Below are positions 35,901 through 45,853 of a stretch of DNA of 64,000 nt, piece after piece (within the stretch, counting starts at the first letter, position 1; every line of letters starts with the position of its first letter). The notes under the pieces are model-generated. The model saw only the letters and a list, made by a program, of their open reading frames with translations. It was not told the origin of the DNA and did no database searches. Source of the stretch: Limnoperna fortunei (taxonomy: Eukaryota > Mollusca > Bivalvia > Mytilida > Modiolidae); contig OX104114.1 of the NCBI GenBank assembly GCA_944474755.1, positions 30,528,962-30,592,961 on the forward strand, written 5' to 3'. Made by a program: the position numbers and the translations under genes.

Positions 35901-37188
35901 TATAACGCGGGTCTGCACTTTGACCCAAATTCATTTTGAAAAGCTGGTTTACACACAGGTTTTACAGAATGGCGATAAACCGGACATTAAAAACTCTTTT
36001 AATTTAGAATGCAAACAGAAAATTCTCATTAAAAGCAGATGGATACGATAACAAGCAGTAATATCTTTAATTAATAAATTTGCCAAAAACATAGACTGTT
36101 CTTAAAACCATAAATAGATAGATGATAGTGGTTCATCCACTGCAAAAACATATTCTTTAAAAAAAATCAAAAATTCAGTCTGGAAGATAAAATTACCATT
36201 ACATACGACTAACATTTAAAGTAAACTTCTTGATTGTAGGGAGATAGCTGAAGTATATTTATAAGTGGTATTATGGTTTGTTGAAAGCGTTTTAGAATGA
36301 AAAAAATCCATCAGAATAAGAATTAAGATTGGAGTCGAGCGCACCCTGATCGCAGTGAGACTCGAACCCACAAGTTCAGTGTTGACAGACCACGTGATCT
36401 TCCTTAGCCACTAGACCACAGAGGCCCCCGCATTATTTTGATTGATTGATTGGATGTTTGCTTTACGTCCAGCGAGCAGTATTTCAGCTATATTCAGGAC
36501 GGGAACAAGTTAAAAACATCAATTGAAAAATGGGTGGGATGGGACACAGGGAACAAAATTTTGACTGTCATTGGAAAAGTACGGAGTATTGGGTAGGGTT
36601 GGAGAATTTAGCAATTTGTAGCGGCTCAATGAGCCTACTCTTTTTCGAAATCTACAAAAGGGATCTTTATCGTGCAAGGAGCGTGGCACTCTCCAAACAC
36701 GTTACCCACTTTGGTATTATGACCTAACAACCCCGCAACGAGAGGGTCTGCCCTATCCGCCACCCTGGGACGCGCTGGGCTGCTCTGTGGGTCGAACACT
36801 GGGAACTGTCCCGGTATAGTCCCAGCGCATTATTTTGAAGGCAAGCGTTGAAACTACTTTCATCTATATTGCATAAATATGAAATATAAAACACACTCCG
36901 GTAAGCCTTAAAACATCGATTTTAGTTATCAATCATATAACTTTTCTCAGAAATTTCTGTTTATTTATCAATAGAAAGTGCATTTCTATGGATAGGAGCA
37001 AGTAATGCATATGACAGGAAGACTTGGGATTGGCACAATCCCCTTAAACCCATGACATTTACTGATTGGCAAAGCACTCAACCTAGTGACCCAGCTGGAG
37101 AAAACTGTATGGTATACTGGAAATCTTCAGAAGGATATAAATGGGGCGATGCTTCGTGTGCAAACAATATTGGTTTTCTATGTCAACG
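32937..37188 (+). CDS. Secreted C-type lectin, lectin gene 1 (exons 1-4)
   Basis: A single-domain C-type lectin; in bivalves such proteins bind sugars on microbes outside the cell. Exons: 32937-32997, 33943-34028, 34990-35071, 36975-37188. All introns are GT-AG with matching phases (1, 0, 1). Exon 1 encodes a signal peptide (MMPALSRPALILILQVALLT). Exon 2 gives the first strand and helix start (WSSFGDKEYAVVYENMNWLA). Exon 3 gives KYCAQLGGGLAHADTQERNN. Exon 4 carries the rest: LWIGASNAY, WDWHN, FTDWQSTQPSDPAGENC, KWGDASC and FLCQ. The four core cysteines are present (AQKYC, GENC, ASC, FLC). The sugar-site triplet is QPS, not EPN or QPD, and WND is replaced by WGD, so calcium-dependent sugar specificity cannot be predicted and may be altered. 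The extra N-terminal cysteine pair of long-form domains is absent. Exon 4 ends in phase 2, so at least one more exon is needed. Intron 3 holds a SINE and another repeat. Confidence 0.88.
36324..36428 (-). mobile_element. tRNA-derived SINE head, truncated
   Basis: Minus strand, in intron 3 of lectin gene 1. It starts GCGGGGGCCTCTGTGGTCTA and has B-box GGGTTCGAGTCTC and the GGGTGCGCTCGACTCCAATC body, then stops. The usual SINE tail is missing. The repeat at 36441 follows directly on its 5' side. Confidence 0.8.
36441..36830 (+). repeat. Dispersed GATTGATTG repeat, copy 1
   Basis: Begins GATTGATTGATTGGATGTTT and GCTTTACGTCCAGCGAGCAG, and passes through CACGTTACCCACTTTGG to a GCTGGGCTGCTCTGTGGGTC end. 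It has close relatives at 38066-38380 and, reversed, 48930-49335. It lies in intron 3 of lectin gene 1. It has no tRNA-like head, so the class is unknown. Confidence 0.8.
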
Positions 37189-37873
37189 GTAGGCATCTAC
37201 TTATTAATAAGCAATTATATTGTTATCAAACTTTCAAGCCATTTTGTTGTTGGATAAAATTTTTAGTTGACTTTCTAATGTTCCCGATGGTTTTCAAGCT
37301 AAATCCGATATCTTAAAGAATTTTAAACATATAATTCCGTAAATAACAAATAGGTATGACCATCCTAATACATTTTCCGGAAAAAGTCAAATGTTACTTA
37401 GTAATTTTCTTTTATCCACAACTATCCTATTTAATTTGGTTTTGTGACCTGCTGTTCAATATTCTACCAAATTTCGTTACGGCTGCATTTAAGTTAGAGA
37501 GTAGGGCTATACGATATACGTGTAATTAAGATCAGGGACATCTGGTGGATCGATCGTCCATATCCAGTCTGATTCAAATAGTTCCAATGGTGTTTGATGA
37601 GACTAAAATGTACGTTAACAAACGAACTGACTTACTTAAGGTAGTGGCAATAGTTACCCTCCATCAGTTTAGTAGGATGAGCTGAAAAACTTATATCTAA
37701 CTGAATACATTTAAGAACTTGGTAAAATGTTAGTTTAAAACACAATGGTAAAATCTGAAAATATGATAATGGTCATGTCAGTGTCATCAACTGCAAACTG
37801 TTACTGAAGTATGTTGTAACTGGATCGCATTCTCTAGAAACTATCTCTTCAGTAGTTATACTTTTCTCAACAG

Positions 37874-37992
37874 GGGCCTACATGTAGACTCGTCTGATCA
37901 ACATGATAAAACGGTTCAAGGTGGAGATGAAGGCTGCAGATCGTCAGACAGATCTCGTCAGAAATGCCTGACAATTTGCCTGTAAAAATAAA
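37874..37992 (+). CDS. Probable last exon of lectin gene 1
   Basis: An acceptor TTTTCTCAACAG precedes 37874, and the phase fits exon 4. The frame then runs 37 codons to TAA at 37983-37985, giving a 184-residue protein (185 codons with the stop). The tail is hydrophilic, with three cysteines (GCRSSDRSRQKCLTICL). AATAAA at 37987-37992 immediately follows the stop. A tail of this kind after FLCQ is not required by the fold, so another last exon is possible. What supports this one is the phase match, acceptor, open frame and poly(A) signal together. Confidence 0.5.
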
Positions 37993-38065
37993 TCGTATTT
38001 TTACTTTGTATTCTTTATTTTTATTGCAATTTCAGTGTGTGGTCACATGATAAAGTTATTATTAT

Positions 38066-38380
38066 TAATTGACTGCATGGTTGCTTAGCGTCCAGCGATA
38101 ATTATTTCAACTGCATTAAGGACGAGAACAAGTTAACAAACAATAAATCATCTGGGATTGACTAAAGGACTAAACATTTTGAATGTCACTGGAAAAGTAT
38201 TGGTTTTTCTGGCCGTTTTGTAACGGGTTGACACTCTTCAAACACGTCACCCAATATGGTTTTTGGTCTAGCTTTCCGTATTATTACCTGGCAAAACCCC
38301 AAAAAGAGGGAATCGCCTATCCTCCAACTGAGAACACGCTGGGCTGCTCTGCACCGTTAAAACCTTATAAACAACGAAAC
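38066..38380 (+). repeat. Dispersed GATTGATTG repeat, copy 2
   Basis: More diverged than copy 1: AATTGACTGCATGGTTGCTT then AGCGTCCAGCGATAATTATT at the left, CAAACACGTCACCCAATATG in the middle, ACGCTGGGCTGCTCTGCACC at the right. Starts about 75 bp after the proposed poly(A) signal of lectin gene 1. Confidence 0.75.
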
Positions 38381-39611
38381 TCACTGTATTAGCTTATGCC
38401 TTCCATACATTTACTGCTCAACTGGACCTTACCCTAAATTGACAATAATTTCCCGTGTGAATGTCGACGTTGGTGTTCTTGTCGTATTCTACGAAATTCT
38501 TCTGGATGTCGTAATGTGCATTTAGCTAAAAATGACTTAATGTTGTGAAATTTAAAACCCGTCAAACAAACATTAGCGATTTATTGTTAACAACGTACCT
38601 CTATATTTCTGTCTCTGAATTACGCTTATTATAAAATCTTACATCTGAACGGACATAGAAATCCAAAAGTAATAAATGCATTAATAAAAAAACAAACATT
38701 TCTATCAGCACATTCAACCACCATTTTGACTTATAATTAAACACTTATTTATATTTAAAAATATATTCACACTGACCTCTTTTTGGCCTTTAAATATGTC
38801 AAAGAATTGATTTTAAATTAAACAATTTGATTTTAGGTTTTAGTATAATGAAGGTTGTTTTTATGTAATCTCCTCCATATTGGCTTTTAATGTGTTTACA
38901 GTAATACGAACCAAGACGTTAAGGGGTAAAGAGCTATGATAGTAAACACCCCGGACGACTTGACAAAGAGCGAAAACTTTATAATTTGTTCTTATTTGGA
39001 AGATATCGGTAGCAGCGATTTGTTTTTCTATTAATTTTAAAGTCATAATATACCAACAAAATCTACAATTAGTTCATTAAGCAGGCAGAAATAAAATTAA
39101 TATCGGTCGACTTGATCTAAATAATACCAACAACAAAAACCAAAAGCAAATATACAAACGAACCCAAATAACTGAAATATATTTACAACAGAAAATGAAA
39201 ACGAAATCTACGAATGATAAAAATAAAATATTAACAACTGTGCTGATCTTTTGTGAAAACAATGTATCATATTACCAATACATGACAATTGAATGCCTGT
39301 AAACTGTATTGATTTTATAATTAAGCTTTGTACAGTCTCTCAGTACGTGTATTGCGCTATTGTTCTTTATCACACCAGCATCCCAATATGGCGCTAACTT
39401 TAAGTCTTTATTTGTTAATAAGGAGTTGACAAGAGTTAACAAAATTACCTAAATTTGTTTAAAACATTTTGCCCCAATCGCACCTTCTTGCAAGCATAAA
39501 ATTGTATGAAACTCGCTTTCGGACTGTCTAAATCAGCGTTTAAGATGTAACTATTGTTTTAAGAGAAGAAATGTAATATTTTCCTCCTTGATTATTTAAT
39601 ACGAAAGCCCA
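38381..39611. other. No gene recognised
   Basis: AT-rich. The minus frames at 38861-39046 and 39077-39262 are hydrophobic or low-complexity and unsupported. Confidence 0.45.
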
Positions 39612-39614
39612 TAA

Positions 39615-40289
39615 GGCTCATTTTGGTAGACTAAAATTTTTTTTGCGTAATAACGCGTAACTTTAGCGTCATAACGCAAAAATATCGCGTAATAGCGCGA
39701 AAAACATCCAGTAATAACGCGAAACGTATGCGTTATTACGCGAAAAATTCTTTATGTGATATGTTTTGCAGAACTTTTTCTTCACAATGCGTAGCTATAT
39801 CTTAAAAGTTAGATAGGAATCTGAGTTTTTGTTGTTTTTTTTTAAAATGATATATGATATGAAACTGAAAAACTTATACAGCTTTATTTTGACATTAGAC
39901 TTGCGCACACTGAGATTTTAAGTTTTCTAGCAATTTTGCATGGAATCATAATAAGCAATTCAACACTAGAAAGGACATTGAAAATATTACGATTAACGAG
40001 AAGTAAGGATTACTCTGATGTTTGTGATGTTGTTTTTTTTTATTTAAAACCTTTTCTCGAATTTTGTCCTTTACTTCATCTGTCGAAATGCTACAAAGGA
40101 ATGTATAAAATCATTTTCCTTCTCCATTTTGGTAAAAATGATTGAAAATAAATATAAACTTCATTATATAGTATTTTTTCGCGTTATTATGCGATAGTTT
40201 CGCGTTATTATGCGTTATTTTTCGCGTTTACACGAAAGTTTACACGCGTTGTTACGATAAAAAACCTTTTTTGTATACCAAAATGAGCC
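39615..40289 (+). mobile_element. 675-bp TIR element with CGCGTTATTACGC arrays (Harbinger-like)
   Basis: Ends GGCTCATTTTGGTA...TACCAAAATGAGCC are inverted, and TAA flanks both sides (39612-39614, 40290-40292). A 3-bp TWA duplication is characteristic of PIF/Harbinger transposons. Inside each end is a cluster of the palindrome-like word GCGTAATAACGCG and variants (39651-39751 and 40178-40256): CpG-dense patches in an otherwise AT-rich region. The centre (about 39760-40170) is ordinary AT-rich sequence with one unremarkable 69-codon frame. No transposase is present, so it is non-autonomous. Superfamily is inferred from the duplication only. Confidence 0.85.
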
Positions 40290-40629
40290 TAATGGTCTTT
40301 CCAGCCACAAATCAGACCTTGTTTCCTCATTTGACCAACATGAATAATAAAAATTAATAAAAATTAAATGTTGATAAGCGTTGGCTAGATTGCTTCACAA
40401 TTAATAAATGTGGCTTACATAAACTTACTTGAATTATACATATCCTGCATAACCAAATTTGAATTAGTACAAACATTAAGTGGCCGTTCATAAAAGAAAT
40501 CATCAATGTTTTTCTATTGTTGACAAGAAAGGACATCAACGAAGGGCATGAACTATAAAAATGATAAACGCTTAAGCAAAAGTCGCAGATGCAAAAGGTA
40601 TAACGTATATCTGAGATTAATTAAATATC

Positions 40630-41400
40630 TTTATTAATGATAATTTATACCCCGAAGGGTTGAGAGCATACAAACAAATATAAATACAAAAAGGTCACAA
40701 AACATATAAACAGCATGTAAATTATACAAAGAATATAATAATGACATCAAAATTATTGCTAGTAGTGAATCATGCAATTGAAGTTTCCATTTTTCTTAGT
40801 GTAAGTGACTTAATAAATGGAGTAACGTATTGCAAATGATCCGATAGTGACAATATTTCAAAAAGTTTATTATTTTCGTTTGATTCATTATCTGTTTGAT
40901 AAGTATAATTATTTTGTTTCTTTAATTCTTCTCTTATGGAGTTTTATTTTGTACATCTAAATAAAAAGTGTTTTTCGTCTTCAAATTCATTTAAATTACA
41001 GTGTTGACAGATTCTCTTTTCTCTTTTTATTCTTTTAAATCTTCCTCTCTCAATTTCTAAAAAATGGTCACTTCTTCGCATTTTGCAAATATTTTTACTA
41101 TTTTTAAAGTTAGAATTTTTTATAAAATTGTCTATTTCATACTTAGTTTTAATTTTACTGTATACAAATATTTTGCTGTTATCCTGTACAGGTTTTTAAT
41201 TTATTGAAGAAAGTATTTTCATATTTGTGTTTAATATTATAAAGTTTGGAAATATATTTTATATAGTTTATGCTTTTTAACTGTTTTATGTCTATTTCAT
41301 TGGATTCACATGTTTCATATAAATATGAATACCATGAATATGTTCCAGTTTCATGAAGATCTTTAGATAAATGTATGCATACGCACATACAGTGTAGTTA
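40630..41400 (-). pseudogene. LINE ORF2 C-terminal fragment (third lineage) with 3' UTR
   Basis: Read right to left. It starts with ETGTYSWYSYLYETCESNEI and IKYISKLYNIKHKYENTF (41180-41360), then a frameshift near 41190 leads into a continuing frame with KIKTKYEIDNFIKNSNFKNS, ICKMRRSDHFLEIERGRFKR and a zinc-binding CQHCNLNEFEDEKHFLFRC (40960-41020). One in-frame TAA follows, and the frame ends at TGA 40770-40772. The C-x2-C...H-x4-C arrangement is the usual C-terminal knuckle of LINE ORF2. The sequence to 40630 looks like its 3' UTR (CCCTTCGGGGTATAAATTAT, minus strand). The RT is missing. It differs in sequence from the other three LINE fragments. Confidence 0.8.
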
Positions 41401-41642
41401 TATGTATAGAAAAACGACGAGCATACGCACATGCAATTCGTGGCGGGATTTATCTTTTGAAAATAAACAGTCCTTCGGGTTTAGCTGATCCATTCATACT
41501 AGAGCCAATTTAAAAACCTTATACACTTTTGTAAAACAATCCAGAGAAACAGGATTTATTATTTGTCGAATAAATTGTTTGGGCATAATGGTTGCTTCGG
41601 AAAGTATTAGGGACAAGAAAAACAATTAACTCTTCAAGAAGA

Positions 41643-41735
41643 GTTGCTATCCCACCACGGCGAGTTAATTTTCTCGCCATGGCAAATTACTCAATGGGGA
41701 TTTATTATCTCGCCGTGGTAAGCACAATTCGGGCT
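41643..41735. repeat. Short direct/inverted CTCGCC repeats
   Basis: CCACGGCGAG (about 41656), CTCGCCATGG (about 41674) and CTCGCCGTGG (about 41711) sit in 90 bp, so two copies are direct and one inverted. Possibly the remains of a small foldback. Confidence 0.5.
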
Positions 41736-42142
41736 CCTTGGGCCGTCTGGTTATTGTTTTGTTAAAATACTGTTTCAAGTGAGGGAGGACTGTGGTTAAT
41801 ATCTTGTTGATGACAATGACCTACAATACCAACAGTTTTTATGTGAGCAAACAAGAGAAGGAATTGAAGTATATATCTCGGCCTGCCCAAACCGTAAAAA
41901 ATATACAGTTTTTTTTAAATAAATCGATTTGATGAAGTGCGCGAAACAAACTAAATCTATTATCTTTATATTCAGTATTAAAGCAACAAGAGACGTTTGG
42001 TCACAAAATTATCAGTTGCTGAACGATAAAAATGGTGTCAACGACAAATGACAGGCATATCTATCTCCTTGAAGTAGGCACCCTTATAAATTTCATTGAT
42101 TATACGAACTTCATAACGTCAAAACCACTGTCATATAAGTCA

Positions 42143-42422
42143 TAGGCGTAGCAACCAGCAAAATAGTGGTACGGTCGGTTAAGGGTCGACAACCAATTTA
42201 GCGTATGAATGTTTAATTATATATAGGGTTTCCAATGTGCTATTATTTTGTCACTTCACAAATTGACCTCAAGATCTTAACGGTTGCTGTTTTTTAATGA
42301 ATTTTTTTTTATATAGATTTATGTGAACGTTTCACAAATTAAAGAGTATATATAATGCAATTTTATCAGTTTTATTTCAATTTAAAAAAAAACAGTACCG
42401 GCCGTACCGCTTGCTACGCCTA
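42143..42422. mobile_element. 280-bp TIR element (MITE)
   Basis: Left end TAGGCGTAGCAACCAGC and right end GCTTGCTACGCCTA are inverted, and a second inverted block lies inside (GGTACGGTCGG against CCGGCCGTACC). The flanks AGTCA and AGTAA may be a 5-bp duplication with one change. Non-coding. Confidence 0.75.
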
Positions 42423-43939
42423 AGTAAGTAACTTACCGTGGCCAGGTAGCAACACCAGTACGTGACTAAATACTGAAACAAATAATGCAGATTTTACAAA
42501 ATAAGAATTTTTTTCCATAAAATACTGTTGGTGCATGTAACAATCTTTATTTTTTAACTTTACACTAAGGAAGTATACTTATACGTGTTAAGCTTGGTCG
42601 GTTCCGGAAGAAGAAATCATTTAGGTCCCCTTGGACTGTTTTTTTCTGGAGTGTATTAAACTAGAAGGTTTCACCCCTTAAACCGGAAAAGACTTTCGTA
42701 AACAGTAACATATCTAGGAAGAGAGTAATACTGACTAAAGGCTGGATTCAGTAAGTCACTTACCGGTCTGATTTTAAAAGAGATGAACCAAACCCTATTT
42801 GACAATGTGGGATAGAATTGTCATTACATGCAGTGGATATACATGAACAATATATAACTCGATCCTGATTTCGCCTCTTTACAAAGGAAAAAGCTGATGA
42901 CTGATTCCCCTCTTGTCAGTATGCTAAATTAGCTTCAATGGATGGCTATATTCCAAATTTTACAAGTACATTAAATTTCTTCTGTGTTTGTGCCATGCTA
43001 TGAGTGGGCTCTCCAGTTAAGTTTTAATGTTTCTGCTTCAAGTGATTTCTGAGCATAAAGATTGGTTTCTCGAACAGTAAGATCAATCATATTTTCTTGT
43101 GTGGCGCTATTTGTAGAAAATAAATTAAAATATTCATAAATAAATACATCCCTTCTTTAGTCAATGCGATTATATCGACAGTGGACGTAGCCCAGAACAT
43201 CACTCGGCCATTTTCGGCAAGGGTCGGGAAAGTGACTTCGGAGGTAAGTGATCTCCATAGGCGGAAATAACCGAGGTGATCCGATTGGAGATCTATATAT
43301 AACTAAACGTCGATATATACAACATCTATTGACTACAGTAAAAGACTGGATTTTTTCTTTTATTAAATACCATTAAAATGAAGACTAATCACTGTAATTG
43401 TGTAATTATTATCCATATCTGCAACTATGGATCATTGATGCTATGTCACTGAATATGTACAGAATAATTTCTAGAAAAATATATAAGAACAACAATTTTG
43501 TGTATTGACACATACATGTATATTCATTTTCTGGTGAAAATAATATTAGTTGTAATATTTTTACTATTGGAAACCTTCACATCAAACTTGGACTACGTGT
43601 AATGTATAAATATGATCGCTAAACATAAGCAAGTTTTTGGACATTTTTGTTCTACTTTTAGCAATCCGCATAAGTCATTCTGCAAACTGTCAGTTAATCC
43701 GCCAAAGTACACCAAAAATCAATAAGACATTAAAAGGCAGCAAGATTATCAGCGTTGACTGGTTATCTTGGTGTTGCACCAGTCCTTTCTGAAAACTCAA
43801 TTTTAGGAAAAGGTTTCTCATAGATTGCGATATCAAAACGGGCCCAGGGTAAAACAGTATGAATATCTGCGGCATCTTTATATAGGTAGAGTTCATAATT
43901 TAGATCACTCTTCCACCCACGCCACACAACCCCCGCCCT
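42423..43939. other. No gene recognised
   Basis: AT-rich. An exon-like segment at 43160-43241 has an AG before and GTAAGT after and one open frame, but the frame has no family resemblance. TATATCGAC words on opposite strands at about 43171 and 43309 suggest a decayed inverted-repeat element instead. Confidence 0.4.
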
Positions 43940-43956
43940 CCCCCCCCCCCCCCCCC
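43940..43956. repeat. Poly(C) tract
   Basis: 17 consecutive C within a longer C-rich stretch (about 43928-43956). It is the only long C run in the window and is likely to be length-variable or an assembly weak point. Confidence 0.9.
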
Positions 43957-44052
43957 GCCAATAAAAAAAAATGACGACCGCCTTATAACCTCATTATCAA
44001 GATCGATATCCGACATTGGAAAACCGCGTACTTTTTGTCCCGAGATTAATCG

Positions 44053-44304
44053 TGACGTCATACAATAATACCTATTGACGTCATAAGGACGATGACGTAA
44101 CATATGACCAACTGTTCTTTAAAAACTAAACTAAGTTAAGGAATAATTAGAACACAACTTTAATATGGAGTAGGCATTGCCAAAATGCAAGCACAGACAA
44201 TATAGTCCTTTATTATAAATATATAATGTGCATTTCATAATTGACTGCCTCTAAATTCCAGTGGTCACGTGACGTCTTTCTTTTCTAACAGTGACGTCAC
44301 GTGA
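44053..44304. promoter_or_regulatory. Cluster of CRE and E-box palindromes
   Basis: TGACGTCA occurs at 44053-44060, 44076-44083 and 44292-44299, and TGACGTAA at 44093-44100. TCACGTGACGTC (44265-44276) and GACGTCACGTGA (44293-44304) are a perfect 12-bp inverted pair 16 bp apart, each combining an E-box CACGTG with a CRE core. Such sites bind bZIP (CREB/ATF) and bHLH factors. No gene start is recognised next to it, so a regulatory role is inference. A diverged relative lies at 61605-61790. Confidence 0.55.
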
Positions 44305-45502
44305 AATGTAATTTGATTGTCAGTTTTTAAAGATCGATTTAGAGATTGCAAAAAATAGTATGAAATTTTTGTTGTTAATTTTAAATATAACATTTATTTT
44401 TTATGGATGTCAATGTAAAGAGGTGATTGGAACGTCATTTTTTGATTCCAATTGATCTCTCATTTTTTTGTGAACACACCGTGGTATTTGTCTATGTATT
44501 TGTTATCTTTACTGTTTATTGACATACGTACTGAGCGTATGGGATGCTACTGACCAAAATCAAGGTTAAGCAGACGATAGTTTTGCATCTGTTTACCTTA
44601 ATTAAATGACAAACAAATTGATAAAGTATTTTTGATTTTGTGTTTAAACATTTTTTTTTATTATGATTTGATTATTATTAAATTGACGTTCCATTTAAAT
44701 TAAATTTTAAATTTTTGTTTTAATATTTCTATTTTTGTGATTTGACCTTTGGCATTGTCTTTTAGAGAAGGCTCATTAAATATTTCGCGGCTTAATGCCA
44801 TGTGCTTATCTTGGTCGATGCGCTTTCTCAGAGACACGCCGGCAGCTAACGATAACACACGCATTTTTTATGCCGGTAGGAAATTTATTCCGACAAGGTC
44901 AGTTTGCTTATTTTCATAACTCAAATCATTGCATTGTATCACACGTGGGGTTATAACTAATTTCAGATACGGTTTACTGAGCTATTGCGCGATAATATAG
45001 TTCGATGTTTGCATTTACCAAAGTAAGTACTTTCTATCTGTAATATTGTTTTGATTATTTTTCAGGTGAAAAACAGTATGTTTTGTAGTGCGAAATGTAA
45101 TAATTTTGTTCTTTGCATTTGAATAAAAATATAATTCTGTTCATATATTCTTACGCGATCAAGCTGGCTAGGTGAACGATCATATTGTTGTATTCATTAC
45201 ATTATGTGCACGTGATTATGTGTCATAACCATTTATTGTAAATCATGTGTTGTAAATGTGTTGAACAAATAAACATTTCGTACTATTTCGTACTATTATC
45301 ATAAATGCACATTAAATCTGCTCTCGTATGAATTTAATTATATATTAATTAACGCATTGTAAATATGTCCCAATATTATATCATAAATGCACATTCAATC
45401 TGCTTTCATCTGAATTGTTAATTGTATAATTAACGCATTGTAAGTATGTCCAACAATAAGGAACTTCTTGCTACTGTTTTAATGGTGTATTAAACAATTT
45501 TT

Positions 45503-45851
45503 GTGATGTAAACAGTTAATATTCCATGGCTGCCTGTGCTGCTGCAGCTGATCAGCATCATGATGTCCTAACAGTAAACACGATTTACACATGTACATCT
45601 TTGCAAAATAAAATAATACATAAATCAATGTATTCAGAATTTCGAATATTTTTAAAACAAACGAAAACCAGTCCTTTTCGTGATGTAAACAGGTAATATT
45701 CCATGGCTGCCTGTGCTGCTGCAGCTGATCATCATGATGTCCTAACAGTAAACACGATTTACACATGTACATCTTTGCAAAATAAAATAATACATAAATC
45801 AATGTATTCAGAATTTCGAATATTTTTAAAACAAACGAAAACCAGTCCTTT
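45503..45851. repeat. 177-bp recent tandem duplication
   Basis: Two head-to-tail copies (45503-45679 and 45680-45851) are almost identical. The differences seen are CAG missing in copy 2 (GATCAGCATCATGATG against GATCATCATGATG) and TTAATA against GGTAAT near the start. The 164-codon minus frame 45479-45973 simply reads through both copies and shows no motif. Confidence 0.93.
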
Positions 45852-45853
45852 AT

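Noticed and set aside
37086..37316. 76-codon + frame
   Set aside because: Overlaps lectin exon 4 in another frame and runs into the intron.
43160..43250. Exon-like segment with AG before and GTAAGT after
   Set aside because: One open frame of about 27 codons without family resemblance; TATATCGAC words on both sides suggest an old inverted-repeat element instead.
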